Shown here: positions 42,553 through 51,329 of the stretch, piece after piece | Layout of the letters: the number at the start of each line of letters is the position of its first letter | How positions within the stretch are numbered: the stretch's first letter is position 1 | Assembly: GCF_900117315.1 (NCBI RefSeq) | Contig: NZ_LT630337.1 | Coordinates: forward strand, 3,781,720 to 3,845,719 | Direction of reading: 5' to 3' | DNA length: 64,000 nt | Source: Bacillus massilinigeriensis | GTDB lineage: Bacteria > Bacillota > Bacilli > Bacillales > Cytobacillaceae | The notes under the pieces: generated by a model | Database searches by the model: none | Seen by the model: the letters and a program-made list of their open reading frames with translations, nothing else | What the model was told of the DNA's origin: nothing | Position numbers and translations under genes: made by a program

Positions 42553-43320
42553 ATGGATACGCTACTGGATATAAAAAAGGTAGAAAAATATTATGGGAAC
42601 AAAGGAAATGTTGTAAAAGCTATTGATGACATCAGCTTTCATGTCTCTAAGGGTGAATTTGTTGGGGTTATGGGGCCCTCCGGTTCGGGCAAGACCACTT
42701 TGCTGAATATCATATCTACTATTGATGAAGCCAGCGCAGGTCATATTTTTATAGATGGTAGAGATTTAACACAAATTAATCAAAAGGATATTGCCAAGTT
42801 TAGGAGAGAAAACCTTGGTTTTATCTTTCAAGATTTCAACCTGCTGGATACTTTAACGATTCATGAAAACATAGCTTTAGCACTCACGATAAATAGGCAT
42901 AAAAAGGCGGAGATAGACAGAAAGGTAAAGGCTGTTGCGGAAGAATTGGGGATAGATGGGATTCTTCAAAAGTATCCGTATGAGGTTTCAGGTGGTCAAA
43001 AGCAGCGATGTGCCTGCGCAAGGGCTTTAATTACCAACCCAAAACTGATTTTAGCAGATGAACCAACCGGTGCCTTAGATTCAAGGTCAGCACAAATGCT
43101 CATAGAGGCGATTTCTCATTTAAATAAGGAATTAGGAGCAACAATTCTTATGGTTACCCATGATTCCTTCACAGCAAGCTATTGTGACAGAATCTTGTTT
43201 ATTAAGGATGGCAAGATCTTTACCGAGTTAATCAAGGGACAAAACACTCGCAAGCAGTTCTTTAATCAAATTCTGGATGTGGTGGCACTGCTGGGGGGCG
43301 ATGTTAGAGATGTACGCTAA
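42553..43320 (+). CDS. ABC transporter ATPase, BceA-like
   Basis: A 255-aa MacB/BceA-type ATPase with Walker A GPSGSGKTT, Q-loop FQDFNLLD, signature VSGGQKQR, Walker B LILADEPTGALD and H-loop MVTHD. With the downstream permease it should free lipid II-cycle intermediates from peptide antibiotics. Start at the ATG at 42553, after GAGGTGAGG. The C-terminus overlaps the permease start by 11 nt. Confidence 0.93.
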   Translation: MDTLLDIKKVEKYYGNKGNVVKAIDDISFHVSKGEFVGVMGPSGSGKTTLLNIISTIDEASAGHIFIDGRDLTQINQKDIAKFRRENLGFIFQDFNLLDTLTIHENIALALTINRHKKAEIDRKVKAVAEELGIDGILQKYPYEVSGGQKQRCACARALITNPKLILADEPTGALDSRSAQMLIEAISHLNKELGATILMVTHDSFTASYCDRILFIKDGKIFTELIKGQNTRKQFFNQILDVVALLGGDVRDVR

Positions 43321-45382
43321 ACTGGCACTGGGTAATGCAAGAAGATCTATTAAGGATTATCTTATTTATTTTGTTACATTAACGATGTGCGTAAGCTTAT
43401 TTTACGCTTTTATGTCCTTATCAAGCTCACATTATGAATTGATCACAGAGGACACCTATAATTTTGAAATGCTGAAGGTGATGATCAAGTATACCACCTA
43501 TGTTATTACAGGCCTGCTGATAGTACTCGTAGGCTATGTCAACAAATATATGATAAAAAGGCGCAAAAGAGAGTTTGCCACCTATATATTGTTAGGCATT
43601 CCTCAAAAAAATGTGGCGTTTATGTTTTTCATAGAAATTTTAGTCATGGGTATTGGCTCTATTGCTTTGGGTATATTTCTAGGGACCTTGTTTTCACAGG
43701 TGGTTACAGCTCTCATTCTAATGACTGCAAAGCAGGAAATTGTATTTTCCTTCAAACTATATTTGGATACCGTGCTCATAACCTTTGTGTTTTTTATAGC
43801 AATGTTTATTATCATCGGGCTAATAAACGTAAGATCCTTAAGTAAAACTAAATTGATTCATATGCTTAATGATGAAAGGAAAACAGAGTTTCAATTAAAG
43901 AGAAGTAGGATTATCTATATTATTGTATTTATTTTGGCTGTTTTACTTTATGTACTTTGTGGTTATTCGGTTCATAAAATTTTAGAGGCAATAGACCATC
44001 CTAAACTCAAGCTCGGTAATGAAATGACTTATACGGGGATCGCGCTAGCAGGTTATATTGCAGGAACTTACGCGCTGTTTTACTCCTTAGCCTATATCAT
44101 TATTGCAATAAAAGAACGGTGGACCCGTTTTAAGTACGAGTATACGAACCTATTTTTAATTGGGGCAATAGTGTCAAAAATAAAGACAGCACCCATTTTA
44201 ATGGCTACCATCTCGTTAACCTTTTTAGGTGCAGCCTTGAGTTTTACTCTAACCCTCCTTCTATCCCAATGGAGTTTGGGGTACTTAGATAATAGAATTC
44301 CTTTTGATACGGTTGTTAGCAGCAAGATAAATATGATGAATAAGCTAGAGGATGTATCAAAAGTAGATTATCACGATTTGGCTGAGCATATGGACAGTCA
44401 AAAATATCGGTTGGAAGACTATTGTCAGGTGGAGCAATATTATATTGATGATGCTAAGGCATACAACAAGAATGGAAAGGATATGCCGCTATTTGCAATC
44501 AGTTTAAGTGATTATAATCAGTTAAGAAAAATGCTTGGATATCGGGAAGTAAAGCTCGAGAAGAATGAGTTTACCATGCAATGGCTCAAAATGGAGGATA
44601 ATAAGTCGATTGATGACTACATGATGGAAAATTCAACTTTGAATATTAAGGGTCATGAGCTAAAGCTTAGTTCAACCCCGTACCATAAGGAATCTATTGG
44701 TGAATATATTTACAAATCCTTTAGAGGTGGACTAATCGTTTTACCTGATGAATGGTGCAAAGACTTAACCTTAGCTGCTAAGGACTTTTATGCTAACACA
44801 GAGAAGGAAATGAGTGTTGATGAGGCTGTTCAGCTGGAACAAGAGTATATTCCAGATTGGTTTTTGAAAAATTACAGTAAAATACTTAATGATAAAATCT
44901 CTAGTGATCCTTTAATTATTAGATTAAAGGTTGCTGAGACGAATGAAATATTAAATATGACATTAGGCATGAGAATCCTTGGGATATATGGAGGGACTGT
45001 TTTACTAATGATTAGCTTAACAGTGCTTGCATTGCAGCAATTATCAGACTCTATCGAGCATAAAAGCAGATATGATACTTTAAAAAAGCTGGGGATCGAT
45101 CAGAAAGAGATTGGTCGATTAATTCTAAAACAAATATCCTTGTACTTTATCATACCAATCACGGTTGCTGTATTCGGTTTCTATATATTCTTAGATGCCT
45201 TTCAAAAGGCAAACAGGACCATTATTGATGTTTTTATTGGGGATAACGCCTTTATGTTTAACATAAGTATTTCCTTGTTGTTGATTATCGTTATTTATGT
45301 ATGCTATTTTGCAGCTACGTATTATTCTTTCAAGCGGAATGTTGGGTGGGACAAAGGGACAGGTCCCTCGTCCCAGGAATGA
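43310..45382 (+). CDS. ABC transporter permease, BceB-like
   Basis: A 690-aa FtsX-type permease. Ten membrane segments are expected, with a large extracellular domain between helices VII and VIII (about residues 315-555, with YRLEDYCQVEQYYIDDAKAY), the peptide-sensing region of BceB proteins. The start may be the ATG at 43310 or the one three codons upstream; GGGGGGCG precedes both. The last 10-12 residues (GWDKGTGPSSQE) are read from a family 2 repeat at 45344-45375, so the native C-terminus has been replaced. Confidence 0.9.
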   Translation: MYAKLALGNARRSIKDYLIYFVTLTMCVSLFYAFMSLSSSHYELITEDTYNFEMLKVMIKYTTYVITGLLIVLVGYVNKYMIKRRKREFATYILLGIPQKNVAFMFFIEILVMGIGSIALGIFLGTLFSQVVTALILMTAKQEIVFSFKLYLDTVLITFVFFIAMFIIIGLINVRSLSKTKLIHMLNDERKTEFQLKRSRIIYIIVFILAVLLYVLCGYSVHKILEAIDHPKLKLGNEMTYTGIALAGYIAGTYALFYSLAYIIIAIKERWTRFKYEYTNLFLIGAIVSKIKTAPILMATISLTFLGAALSFTLTLLLSQWSLGYLDNRIPFDTVVSSKINMMNKLEDVSKVDYHDLAEHMDSQKYRLEDYCQVEQYYIDDAKAYNKNGKDMPLFAISLSDYNQLRKMLGYREVKLEKNEFTMQWLKMEDNKSIDDYMMENSTLNIKGHELKLSSTPYHKESIGEYIYKSFRGGLIVLPDEWCKDLTLAAKDFYANTEKEMSVDEAVQLEQEYIPDWFLKNYSKILNDKISSDPLIIRLKVAETNEILNMTLGMRILGIYGGTVLLMISLTVLALQQLSDSIEHKSRYDTLKKLGIDQKEIGRLILKQISLYFIIPITVAVFGFYIFLDAFQKANRTIIDVFIGDNAFMFNISISLLLIIVIYVCYFAATYYSFKRNVGWDKGTGPSSQE
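45344..45375. repeat. Family 2 REP arm (single)
   Basis: GGGACAAAGGGACAGGTCCC then TCGTCCC. It encodes the C-terminus of the BceB-like permease and lies 8 bp from a family 1 copy. Confidence 0.85.
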
Positions 45383-45426
45383 GGGTGACAGGCACCTTCC
45401 AGTTTTCTGGAAGGTGCCTGTCACCC
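45383..45426. repeat. Family 1 REP palindrome, copy 27
   Basis: Full 44-bp palindrome with GTTTTCTGG centre, identical to copies 28 and 32. It lies between convergent genes. Confidence 0.95.
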
Positions 45427-45437
45427 TTCTGTGCTGT

Positions 45438-48400
45438 TTACCTCAATATCGGATAACTGCCATTCATCTCCCATATATTAGTGAAATCCCAATCAACAAA
45501 AGTATCCTTATCCTTCATTTCTAATGTCGTTTTCGGAGTTCCCTTATCTGAGCCAGTAAAACCTGTTGTGTCACTATCATAAAAGCTCGAGTTGATTATT
45601 CCTTCACTTCGGAAGTTTAGTCCAACTAAACCGCCCATTACTGACAGATTTTTATTTCCAAGTATTTTCCCCGTAGAATATGAATTCGTGATAGTACCTT
45701 TTGCGTCCAACTTACCTACTAGACCACCAATTCCAGATGGACTTGTTACTCCCGAGGCATCTACTTCAGCTGTAGAATAACAATTTTCAATTATTGAAGC
45801 ATTGAGATAGTTATAACCAACCAATCCGCCTACGTTAGTCTCCCCTATTATGAACGAGTCATCTGATACACTTGATTTCCTAACCACTCCATAATTCAAT
45901 GCAACTAATCCACCTACATTAATTGATGATCCAGAGATTTTGCCATGATGGACACTTGTGTTATTAATTTTTCCTTTATTAATAGATACGAGGCCTCCTA
46001 CATATTGGTCTCCCGAGATTTCTACATTGTCCAAAACAACATTTGATATTTGGCTTTCAGGAGTATCTATTTCGGCAATAAGTCCAGCAGCTTTTTGGGA
46101 TGTTATTGTAATTTTAATATCCTTTGCAGCCACATTATTTATAATAGTTTTTGTAGAGGTATAATCCTCAGTCCCAATTAATCCTCCAGCGAAATTAGCA
46201 CCATTTAAGTTGACACCTTCAATATTAATATCCTCAAGATTGATATTCCCTGCAGTTCCTATTACGCCGCCGATTTGATTATACCCTGACGCATCAATTA
46301 CAACTTGTTTAATATCAAGTGTGTGAATAGTACTACCTATTGATTGACCAAGGATACCACCAGAATCAGATTGTGACTTAACATTTATATTAGAGGCTGT
46401 GACATCCGATATTTGACTTGATTGGTCATAACCAATAAGGCCTCCATTAAAAGTGGAACCGCTTATTGTTAAATTAGATGCAGTAATACCCGAAACCTGT
46501 CCATTATCTAGCCTACCAATCAAATTTCCACTTTGACTTCCCCCGGATAAATTTACTCCTACAATTTCTATGTTATTGACTGACCCATCCTTGACATACC
46601 CAATGAATCCACCCGAAAAATTATCCCCATGAATCCGGGCATCAGAAACACTACAATCTGAAATTGTACTACTAAAAGCTGTCCCAACTAGTCCCCCGGT
46701 TTGTATCCACCCAGTTACATTTATATCATCCAATTTCAAATTTTTAATTGTTGCTCCGTCTATAAATCCAAATAATCCAGTATATTGACTCTGACTAGCT
46801 CGATTAATTATTAAGTTCCTAATCGTCTTCCCATTTCCATCTATAGAACCAGTAAATCGATTTGTCTTATCTCCAATAGGCACCCAGCCTTCTCCCTGGT
46901 CAAACGGATCCTCACTTAAATCAATATCATCACCTATTTGATAATGAGCATCCAAATGTTTTCGTACCTTATCCAGCTGTTGCGCATTCATTATAATAAA
47001 TGGATTCTCAACGGACCCATCGCCCCCAGCGAATTCGCTTTTCCCTGGAATATCTTTAATTTCAACTGATTTGGTCGAGGAATTCAATTCCTTCTGAGGC
47101 TTTGCCATATTTCCTCCAAGATCACTTATTGAAACCTTTGATGAATCAGATTGAATGGTAATATTAGTTTTTTCCGCAAGCTTCATTGCTGTTGTTATTC
47201 CCAATGTAGCCGTTACAACATTATTTTCAATTTTAAATGAATCTGTTGAATCAAAAGAGTAATCTTGATTTTCTTTTAAAATAAAATCATCCACCAAGTC
47301 TGACTCTATTCCATTAACATCCTCAGAGAAGGTAATAACGATTTGGTCACCCCTATCAACACCATTGCTATTCACATCTACAAAACTAGCGCCGATGATT
47401 ACTGGTGCCGCTGAATCGGTGGCTTGAACATATATTTTTTTATACTCGGTCCCACTAGCACTTTTAATCGTAATGCTTGGGTTCTGTCTTACCTTTGGTG
47501 AAAAATTAGTGCCCGGCACCGGCTGGACTTTTATCGTAATGTAATTCAGCTCCCCATTTGTATAAGCTGCATCACCTGGTATTCTTCCGCCCTTATCTGT
47601 TGCCTGAATACTTAGGACATCAAACCCTTCCACGGTAAAAGAATTATTCGACACTGTCGATGGATCGATGTTCTCATTAAACTTCAGACGAACCGTTTCC
47701 ACCTCACCATCCTGTGGACTTACTCCATCCTTTCCATCCAGCATGACTACCTCCGTCAAATCTGCCGGTTGATTGAATGGCTCGACTTCCGTTACCGCAA
47801 CAGTCTGACCGACCTTCTTCGCCTTATAACTCGTAGCATTTCTCTCCACTACCAAGACAATTTTGCCGTTTGGAACTGCAATTTTTCCACCAACGGGAAG
47901 CACCGTCCAACCAGAAACATCATCATCTAACTTTGGCTTCCCGGCATTTGCTGAAGCTACATCATCAAACACCTTATAAGCATACTCATTCCCTGTCCCA
48001 CGGTGGCCGGCTACTGATATAATCGTTTGATTATCACTGTCATCATCATCCACAGAACTTACGGTTAAGCTTCCAATCGTTGGTGCCTCACCTGGATGAC
48101 TATCCATAGGCGGGGTGGTTGAAACAGGTGGATTATTCTTTACTACCAATCCTGTTGCTCTCAAAATTCTTCCATTGTTTATAACTGTTACAGTTTCACC
48201 AACACTCGGGTCCTTTTTCATTTCCATAACTTCAGTATTGGCTCCAACATCAATACGAGAATTTGCATTTAAAATTTGTACTAAAGTCCTACTCAAATCA
48301 CCGAATAATTGCATGATGCCGCCTTTCTCTTTAGCAGCAACTTGTACCTTATAAATACTCGCACCATTTTCAGCTGAGAGGTTTCCTGCTGTTTCAAATA

Positions 48401-49751
48401 CAATTAACTTGATTTCTGTATGATTTTGAACGGTTAAGTCTGATAAGGATCGTTTGACATACACCGTGGTTTTTGTAAAATCACCTTTAAATTTGGTTGC
48501 AGAACGTTGAATGGCAGCCTTTGGACTGAGTTGAACGGTTTCAATATTAGCCCCTGTCTCCGAGTTCAGGATTGCTGAAGTAGTGACATTAAGCTGTTTC
48601 AAATTTAACCCCTTGGAAAAATTAATCATGGAATTTTTACCTGTAACGGATACCGTGGATTCAGAAAGTTCACCACTCAAAGTAGTCCCACCCCGGCTTC
48701 CCGGCTCATTTGAAGCAATCTCCATTTGTTCAAAGGTACCTTTTTCCTTTGAATCAATTGAAATCAATCCATTTGTTCCAGCTTTCTCAGCCAGATGAAG
48801 ACAACGGACTTTGGTTCCTTTATCGGCTACGATATTCGCTCCGTTTGTATCATTAATCCTCATTGAATCAGCAATCACACTTTTTAGGGATAGCCCACTA
48901 TTGGCAACATCCTCAACGATAATAGACCCACCCTGGCATTGGACCCTATTCACTTTCACATTGTCTAAGTAAACCGTTCCTGCACCTGTCGAATCGCCCT
49001 TAATGATGATATTTCCGTTTACTTCAGCATTTGCTAGTTTTATATATTTTCCTTTACCAGCGACAATGACGATCGATTGATTATAGATCTTTTCTTGCCC
49101 TATTTTTCCTCCAAAGGTTGTTGGACGATTGGCAATTATTGATTGTGATACTAGTATAGTTTGATCAAATTGATTTTTTAATTTACCAAAGGAACCATTT
49201 AGTAAGGAATATAATTTCGTTTGGCTCTTCCATAGGCCCTTATCTTTTGCTTCCTTAAATAGTTTTTCAATATTTGTTTTTTGCTTGATGGCTGTATTTG
49301 TGTTGTTTGTCTTTAATGCTTTATTGAATAAATTGATTCCATCTTTAATAGAGATGGCAATGCTGGCAGTTGCATTTACTTTTGTTGCGGTTTTCATGTA
49401 GTAATTCGAAAGCCCGTCTCGCATTTGTTTCTCTGTTACTTTTTTAATTAATGGACTATTTTTCTTAATAGAATCGGTTAATTGTTTATTCCTTAAAATG
49501 GTGGTGCTATTTACAATTCCTTGATTTAAAAGGGACTTTACTTCCTTTGATTTTGCTGCGATATTCTTGCCTGCCTTAACAGCCTGGTATAATTTCATCG
49601 CATTGTTGTAAGGCACCTTAACATTTTGACGCAAACGAGCCTCAAAAACTTTTCGATTCTTCCCCTTTTCCTTCTGAATAGCTTTTTCTGAAGCCTTTAA
49701 TGCTGTTGAGGTTTGCTTCAGTAGCTTGTACTCTACTTGGGTGACAGGCAC
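45438..49751 (-). CDS. Giant surface adhesin-like protein with GLUG repeats, 5' end disrupted
   Basis: About 1,430 aa: an N-terminal helical region (AIQKEKGKNRKVFEARLRQN), a beta-solenoid (about 200-540), Ig-like/SbsA-type segments (VRLKFNENIDPSTVSNNSF; IVITFSEDVNG) and a long C-terminal run of GLUG-type repeats (GGLVGTAFSSTISDCSVSDA, GGLVGYNYLNASIIENCYST, GGLVGKLDAKGTITNSYSTG). This is typical of wall-associated adhesins or filament proteins. No signal peptide or ribosome site exists: the frame begins inside REP copy 28 (GTG at 49751). The gene is therefore probably 5'-truncated by the repeat, and unlikely to be exported as it stands. Confidence 0.8.
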   Translation of the reverse strand: MPVTQVEYKLLKQTSTALKASEKAIQKEKGKNRKVFEARLRQNVKVPYNNAMKLYQAVKAGKNIAAKSKEVKSLLNQGIVNSTTILRNKQLTDSIKKNSPLIKKVTEKQMRDGLSNYYMKTATKVNATASIAISIKDGINLFNKALKTNNTNTAIKQKTNIEKLFKEAKDKGLWKSQTKLYSLLNGSFGKLKNQFDQTILVSQSIIANRPTTFGGKIGQEKIYNQSIVIVAGKGKYIKLANAEVNGNIIIKGDSTGAGTVYLDNVKVNRVQCQGGSIIVEDVANSGLSLKSVIADSMRINDTNGANIVADKGTKVRCLHLAEKAGTNGLISIDSKEKGTFEQMEIASNEPGSRGGTTLSGELSESTVSVTGKNSMINFSKGLNLKQLNVTTSAILNSETGANIETVQLSPKAAIQRSATKFKGDFTKTTVYVKRSLSDLTVQNHTEIKLIVFETAGNLSAENGASIYKVQVAAKEKGGIMQLFGDLSRTLVQILNANSRIDVGANTEVMEMKKDPSVGETVTVINNGRILRATGLVVKNNPPVSTTPPMDSHPGEAPTIGSLTVSSVDDDDSDNQTIISVAGHRGTGNEYAYKVFDDVASANAGKPKLDDDVSGWTVLPVGGKIAVPNGKIVLVVERNATSYKAKKVGQTVAVTEVEPFNQPADLTEVVMLDGKDGVSPQDGEVETVRLKFNENIDPSTVSNNSFTVEGFDVLSIQATDKGGRIPGDAAYTNGELNYITIKVQPVPGTNFSPKVRQNPSITIKSASGTEYKKIYVQATDSAAPVIIGASFVDVNSNGVDRGDQIVITFSEDVNGIESDLVDDFILKENQDYSFDSTDSFKIENNVVTATLGITTAMKLAEKTNITIQSDSSKVSISDLGGNMAKPQKELNSSTKSVEIKDIPGKSEFAGGDGSVENPFIIMNAQQLDKVRKHLDAHYQIGDDIDLSEDPFDQGEGWVPIGDKTNRFTGSIDGNGKTIRNLIINRASQSQYTGLFGFIDGATIKNLKLDDINVTGWIQTGGLVGTAFSSTISDCSVSDARIHGDNFSGGFIGYVKDGSVNNIEIVGVNLSGGSQSGNLIGRLDNGQVSGITASNLTISGSTFNGGLIGYDQSSQISDVTASNINVKSQSDSGGILGQSIGSTIHTLDIKQVVIDASGYNQIGGVIGTAGNINLEDINIEGVNLNGANFAGGLIGTEDYTSTKTIINNVAAKDIKITITSQKAAGLIAEIDTPESQISNVVLDNVEISGDQYVGGLVSINKGKINNTSVHHGKISGSSINVGGLVALNYGVVRKSSVSDDSFIIGETNVGGLVGYNYLNASIIENCYSTAEVDASGVTSPSGIGGLVGKLDAKGTITNSYSTGKILGNKNLSVMGGLVGLNFRSEGIINSSFYDSDTTGFTGSDKGTPKTTLEMKDKDTFVDWDFTNIWEMNGSYPILR

Positions 49752-49782
49752 CTTCCAGTTTTCTGGAAGGTGCCTGTCACCC
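49739..49782. repeat. Family 1 REP palindrome, copy 28
   Basis: Full 44-bp palindrome identical to copies 27 and 32. It marks the point where the adhesin gene loses its 5' end. Confidence 0.95.
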
Positions 49783-49890
49783 TACTCTCCTTTTTATCCC
49801 AACTTTTGTAAAAATTACGTATAAATTTCAATTCTTAGTTCTTTATAATTTACAATGTATTGATTATTAAATAATAAAAGGGGAATTTAT

Positions 49891-50595
49891 ATGAACAAAG
49901 TACTAGTATTTTTAAAAAATAGATGGAAGTATGTATTAACCGCTGTAATTGCACTTATGATTGGATCCACTTTTGGTCCCTCTAATGATGAATTAGCGTC
50001 AGCTTTGAATGACAAAGCGGACTTAAATAGCCAAGTAAAAGATAAAAATTCAACCATTAAAGAAAAAGAAGCCAAGATTAAAGACTTACAGGCGAAAGTA
50101 GATGAAGCGGCCCCTTGGTTTAAAATGAAGGAAGAAGAGCGTAAGAAAAAAGAAGCTGAAGCCAAGGCAGAAGCAGAAAAGCGGCTAGCAGCCGAAAAGG
50201 CAAAGAAAGAAGCTGAAGCAAAAGCAAAAGCCAAGGCTGAGGCTGAAGCTAGGGCTAAAGCTGAAGCAGAAGAAAAGAAAGGCTATGAAACAGGCATTAC
50301 TTATGATCAATTAGCTAGAACTCCTGATGATTATATTGGAAAAAAGGTAAAATTCCACGGAAAAGTTGTTCAAGTTATTGAGGGTGACGATACAACACAA
50401 ATAAGATTGGCTGTAAATGATGATTACGACAAAATTATTTTTGCTGAATTCGATAAATATGCTGTTAGCCAAAGGGTATTAGAAGACGATAAGATTACGA
50501 TATTTGGATTATCTTCTGGTTTAGTCACATACCAATCAACTATGGGAGGACAAATTTCCATTCCTGGTGTTTCTATTGATAAGATTGAAATGTAA
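49891..50595 (+). CDS. Membrane-anchored coiled-coil protein with C-terminal OB-like domain
   Basis: A 234-aa protein: an N-terminal anchor (RWKYVLTAVIALMIGSTFG), a coiled coil (about 38-75), a very regular Ala/Glu/Lys helix (AEAKAEAEKRLAAEKAKKEA, about 85-130) and a C-terminal beta-rich domain (DQLARTPDDYIGKKVKFHGK, VVQVIEGDD) like those sold as toxin regulators in Bacillus annotation. Function is unknown. The charged helix could span the cell wall. AAAGGGG precedes the ATG. Confidence 0.72.
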   Translation: MNKVLVFLKNRWKYVLTAVIALMIGSTFGPSNDELASALNDKADLNSQVKDKNSTIKEKEAKIKDLQAKVDEAAPWFKMKEEERKKKEAEAKAEAEKRLAAEKAKKEAEAKAKAKAEAEARAKAEAEEKKGYETGITYDQLARTPDDYIGKKVKFHGKVVQVIEGDDTTQIRLAVNDDYDKIIFAEFDKYAVSQRVLEDDKITIFGLSSGLVTYQSTMGGQISIPGVSIDKIEM

Positions 50596-50602
50596 AAAGT
50601 TA

Positions 50603-50646
50603 GGGTGACAGGCACCTTCCAGTTTTCTGGAAGGTGCCTGTCACTC
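50603..50646. repeat. Family 1 REP palindrome, copy 29
   Basis: As copy 28 with one change (GTCACTC). It lies between two convergent stop codons. Confidence 0.95.
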
Positions 50647-51305
50647 TATGGGAGTATTTCTTCAGTAAGGAGCCCGAGTTCTTTTGCTTTTTTTACGGCT
50701 TCGGCTCTTGAGCGTACGCCTAGTTTTTGGAATATTGCCGTAAGATTGTATTCCAGGGATCTTTGACCTATTAATAATAGTTTAGCTATTTCTTTGTTAC
50801 TTTTCCCCTTTGATACATAATAGAGTATTTCTTCCTCCCTTTTTGTTATCGTAATACTAACCAATTTCTTATTCTTGCTTTCTTCCTCCATATAAATCTT
50901 TACTCTACGCAGTTCCCTAAATAATGATAGGGGAATGACCGTTTCCCTTCGAAGGGCACATCGAATCGCTGTAATTAATTGCTCTCTTGTAGAGGTTTTA
51001 GAAATAAAACCTGAAATCCCAGCTTCGCAAAGGGAGTTAAAATGGGGGAATATTTCAAAGCCGGAGTAGATTAATATTATTGCTTCAGGGTCAAGACTTA
51101 ATACTTTCTTAGTTAATTCGATTCCATTCATATGGGGCATATACAAATCGAAAAGCATAACATCAAAATGCTTCATTTGTATTAAATCGATTGCATTATA
51201 AGGACTTATTTCCACGGTTACTTCCATATCCTCTTCTTTTTCAATTAGTAACTTGGTCCCCTCAATGACAGATGGATGATCATCAACAAGTAATATTTGT
51301 ATCAT
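50646..51305 (-). CDS. NarL/LuxR-family response regulator
   Basis: A 219-aa regulator with a receiver domain (phospho-acceptor D in VMLFDLYMPHMNG, T/S in IYSG, K in ISKTS) and a LuxR helix-turn-helix (ITKREEEILYYVSKGKSNKE, IAKLLLIGQRSLEYNLTAIF, QKLGVRSRAEAV). It lies 24 bp downstream of a DegS-type kinase gene, with which it forms a two-component system. Targets are unknown. Confidence 0.92.
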   Translation of the reverse strand: MIQILLVDDHPSVIEGTKLLIEKEEDMEVTVEISPYNAIDLIQMKHFDVMLFDLYMPHMNGIELTKKVLSLDPEAIILIYSGFEIFPHFNSLCEAGISGFISKTSTREQLITAIRCALRRETVIPLSLFRELRRVKIYMEEESKNKKLVSITITKREEEILYYVSKGKSNKEIAKLLLIGQRSLEYNLTAIFQKLGVRSRAEAVKKAKELGLLTEEILP

Positions 51306-51329
51306 ATCATTCCTCCCATTTTGTATTGT

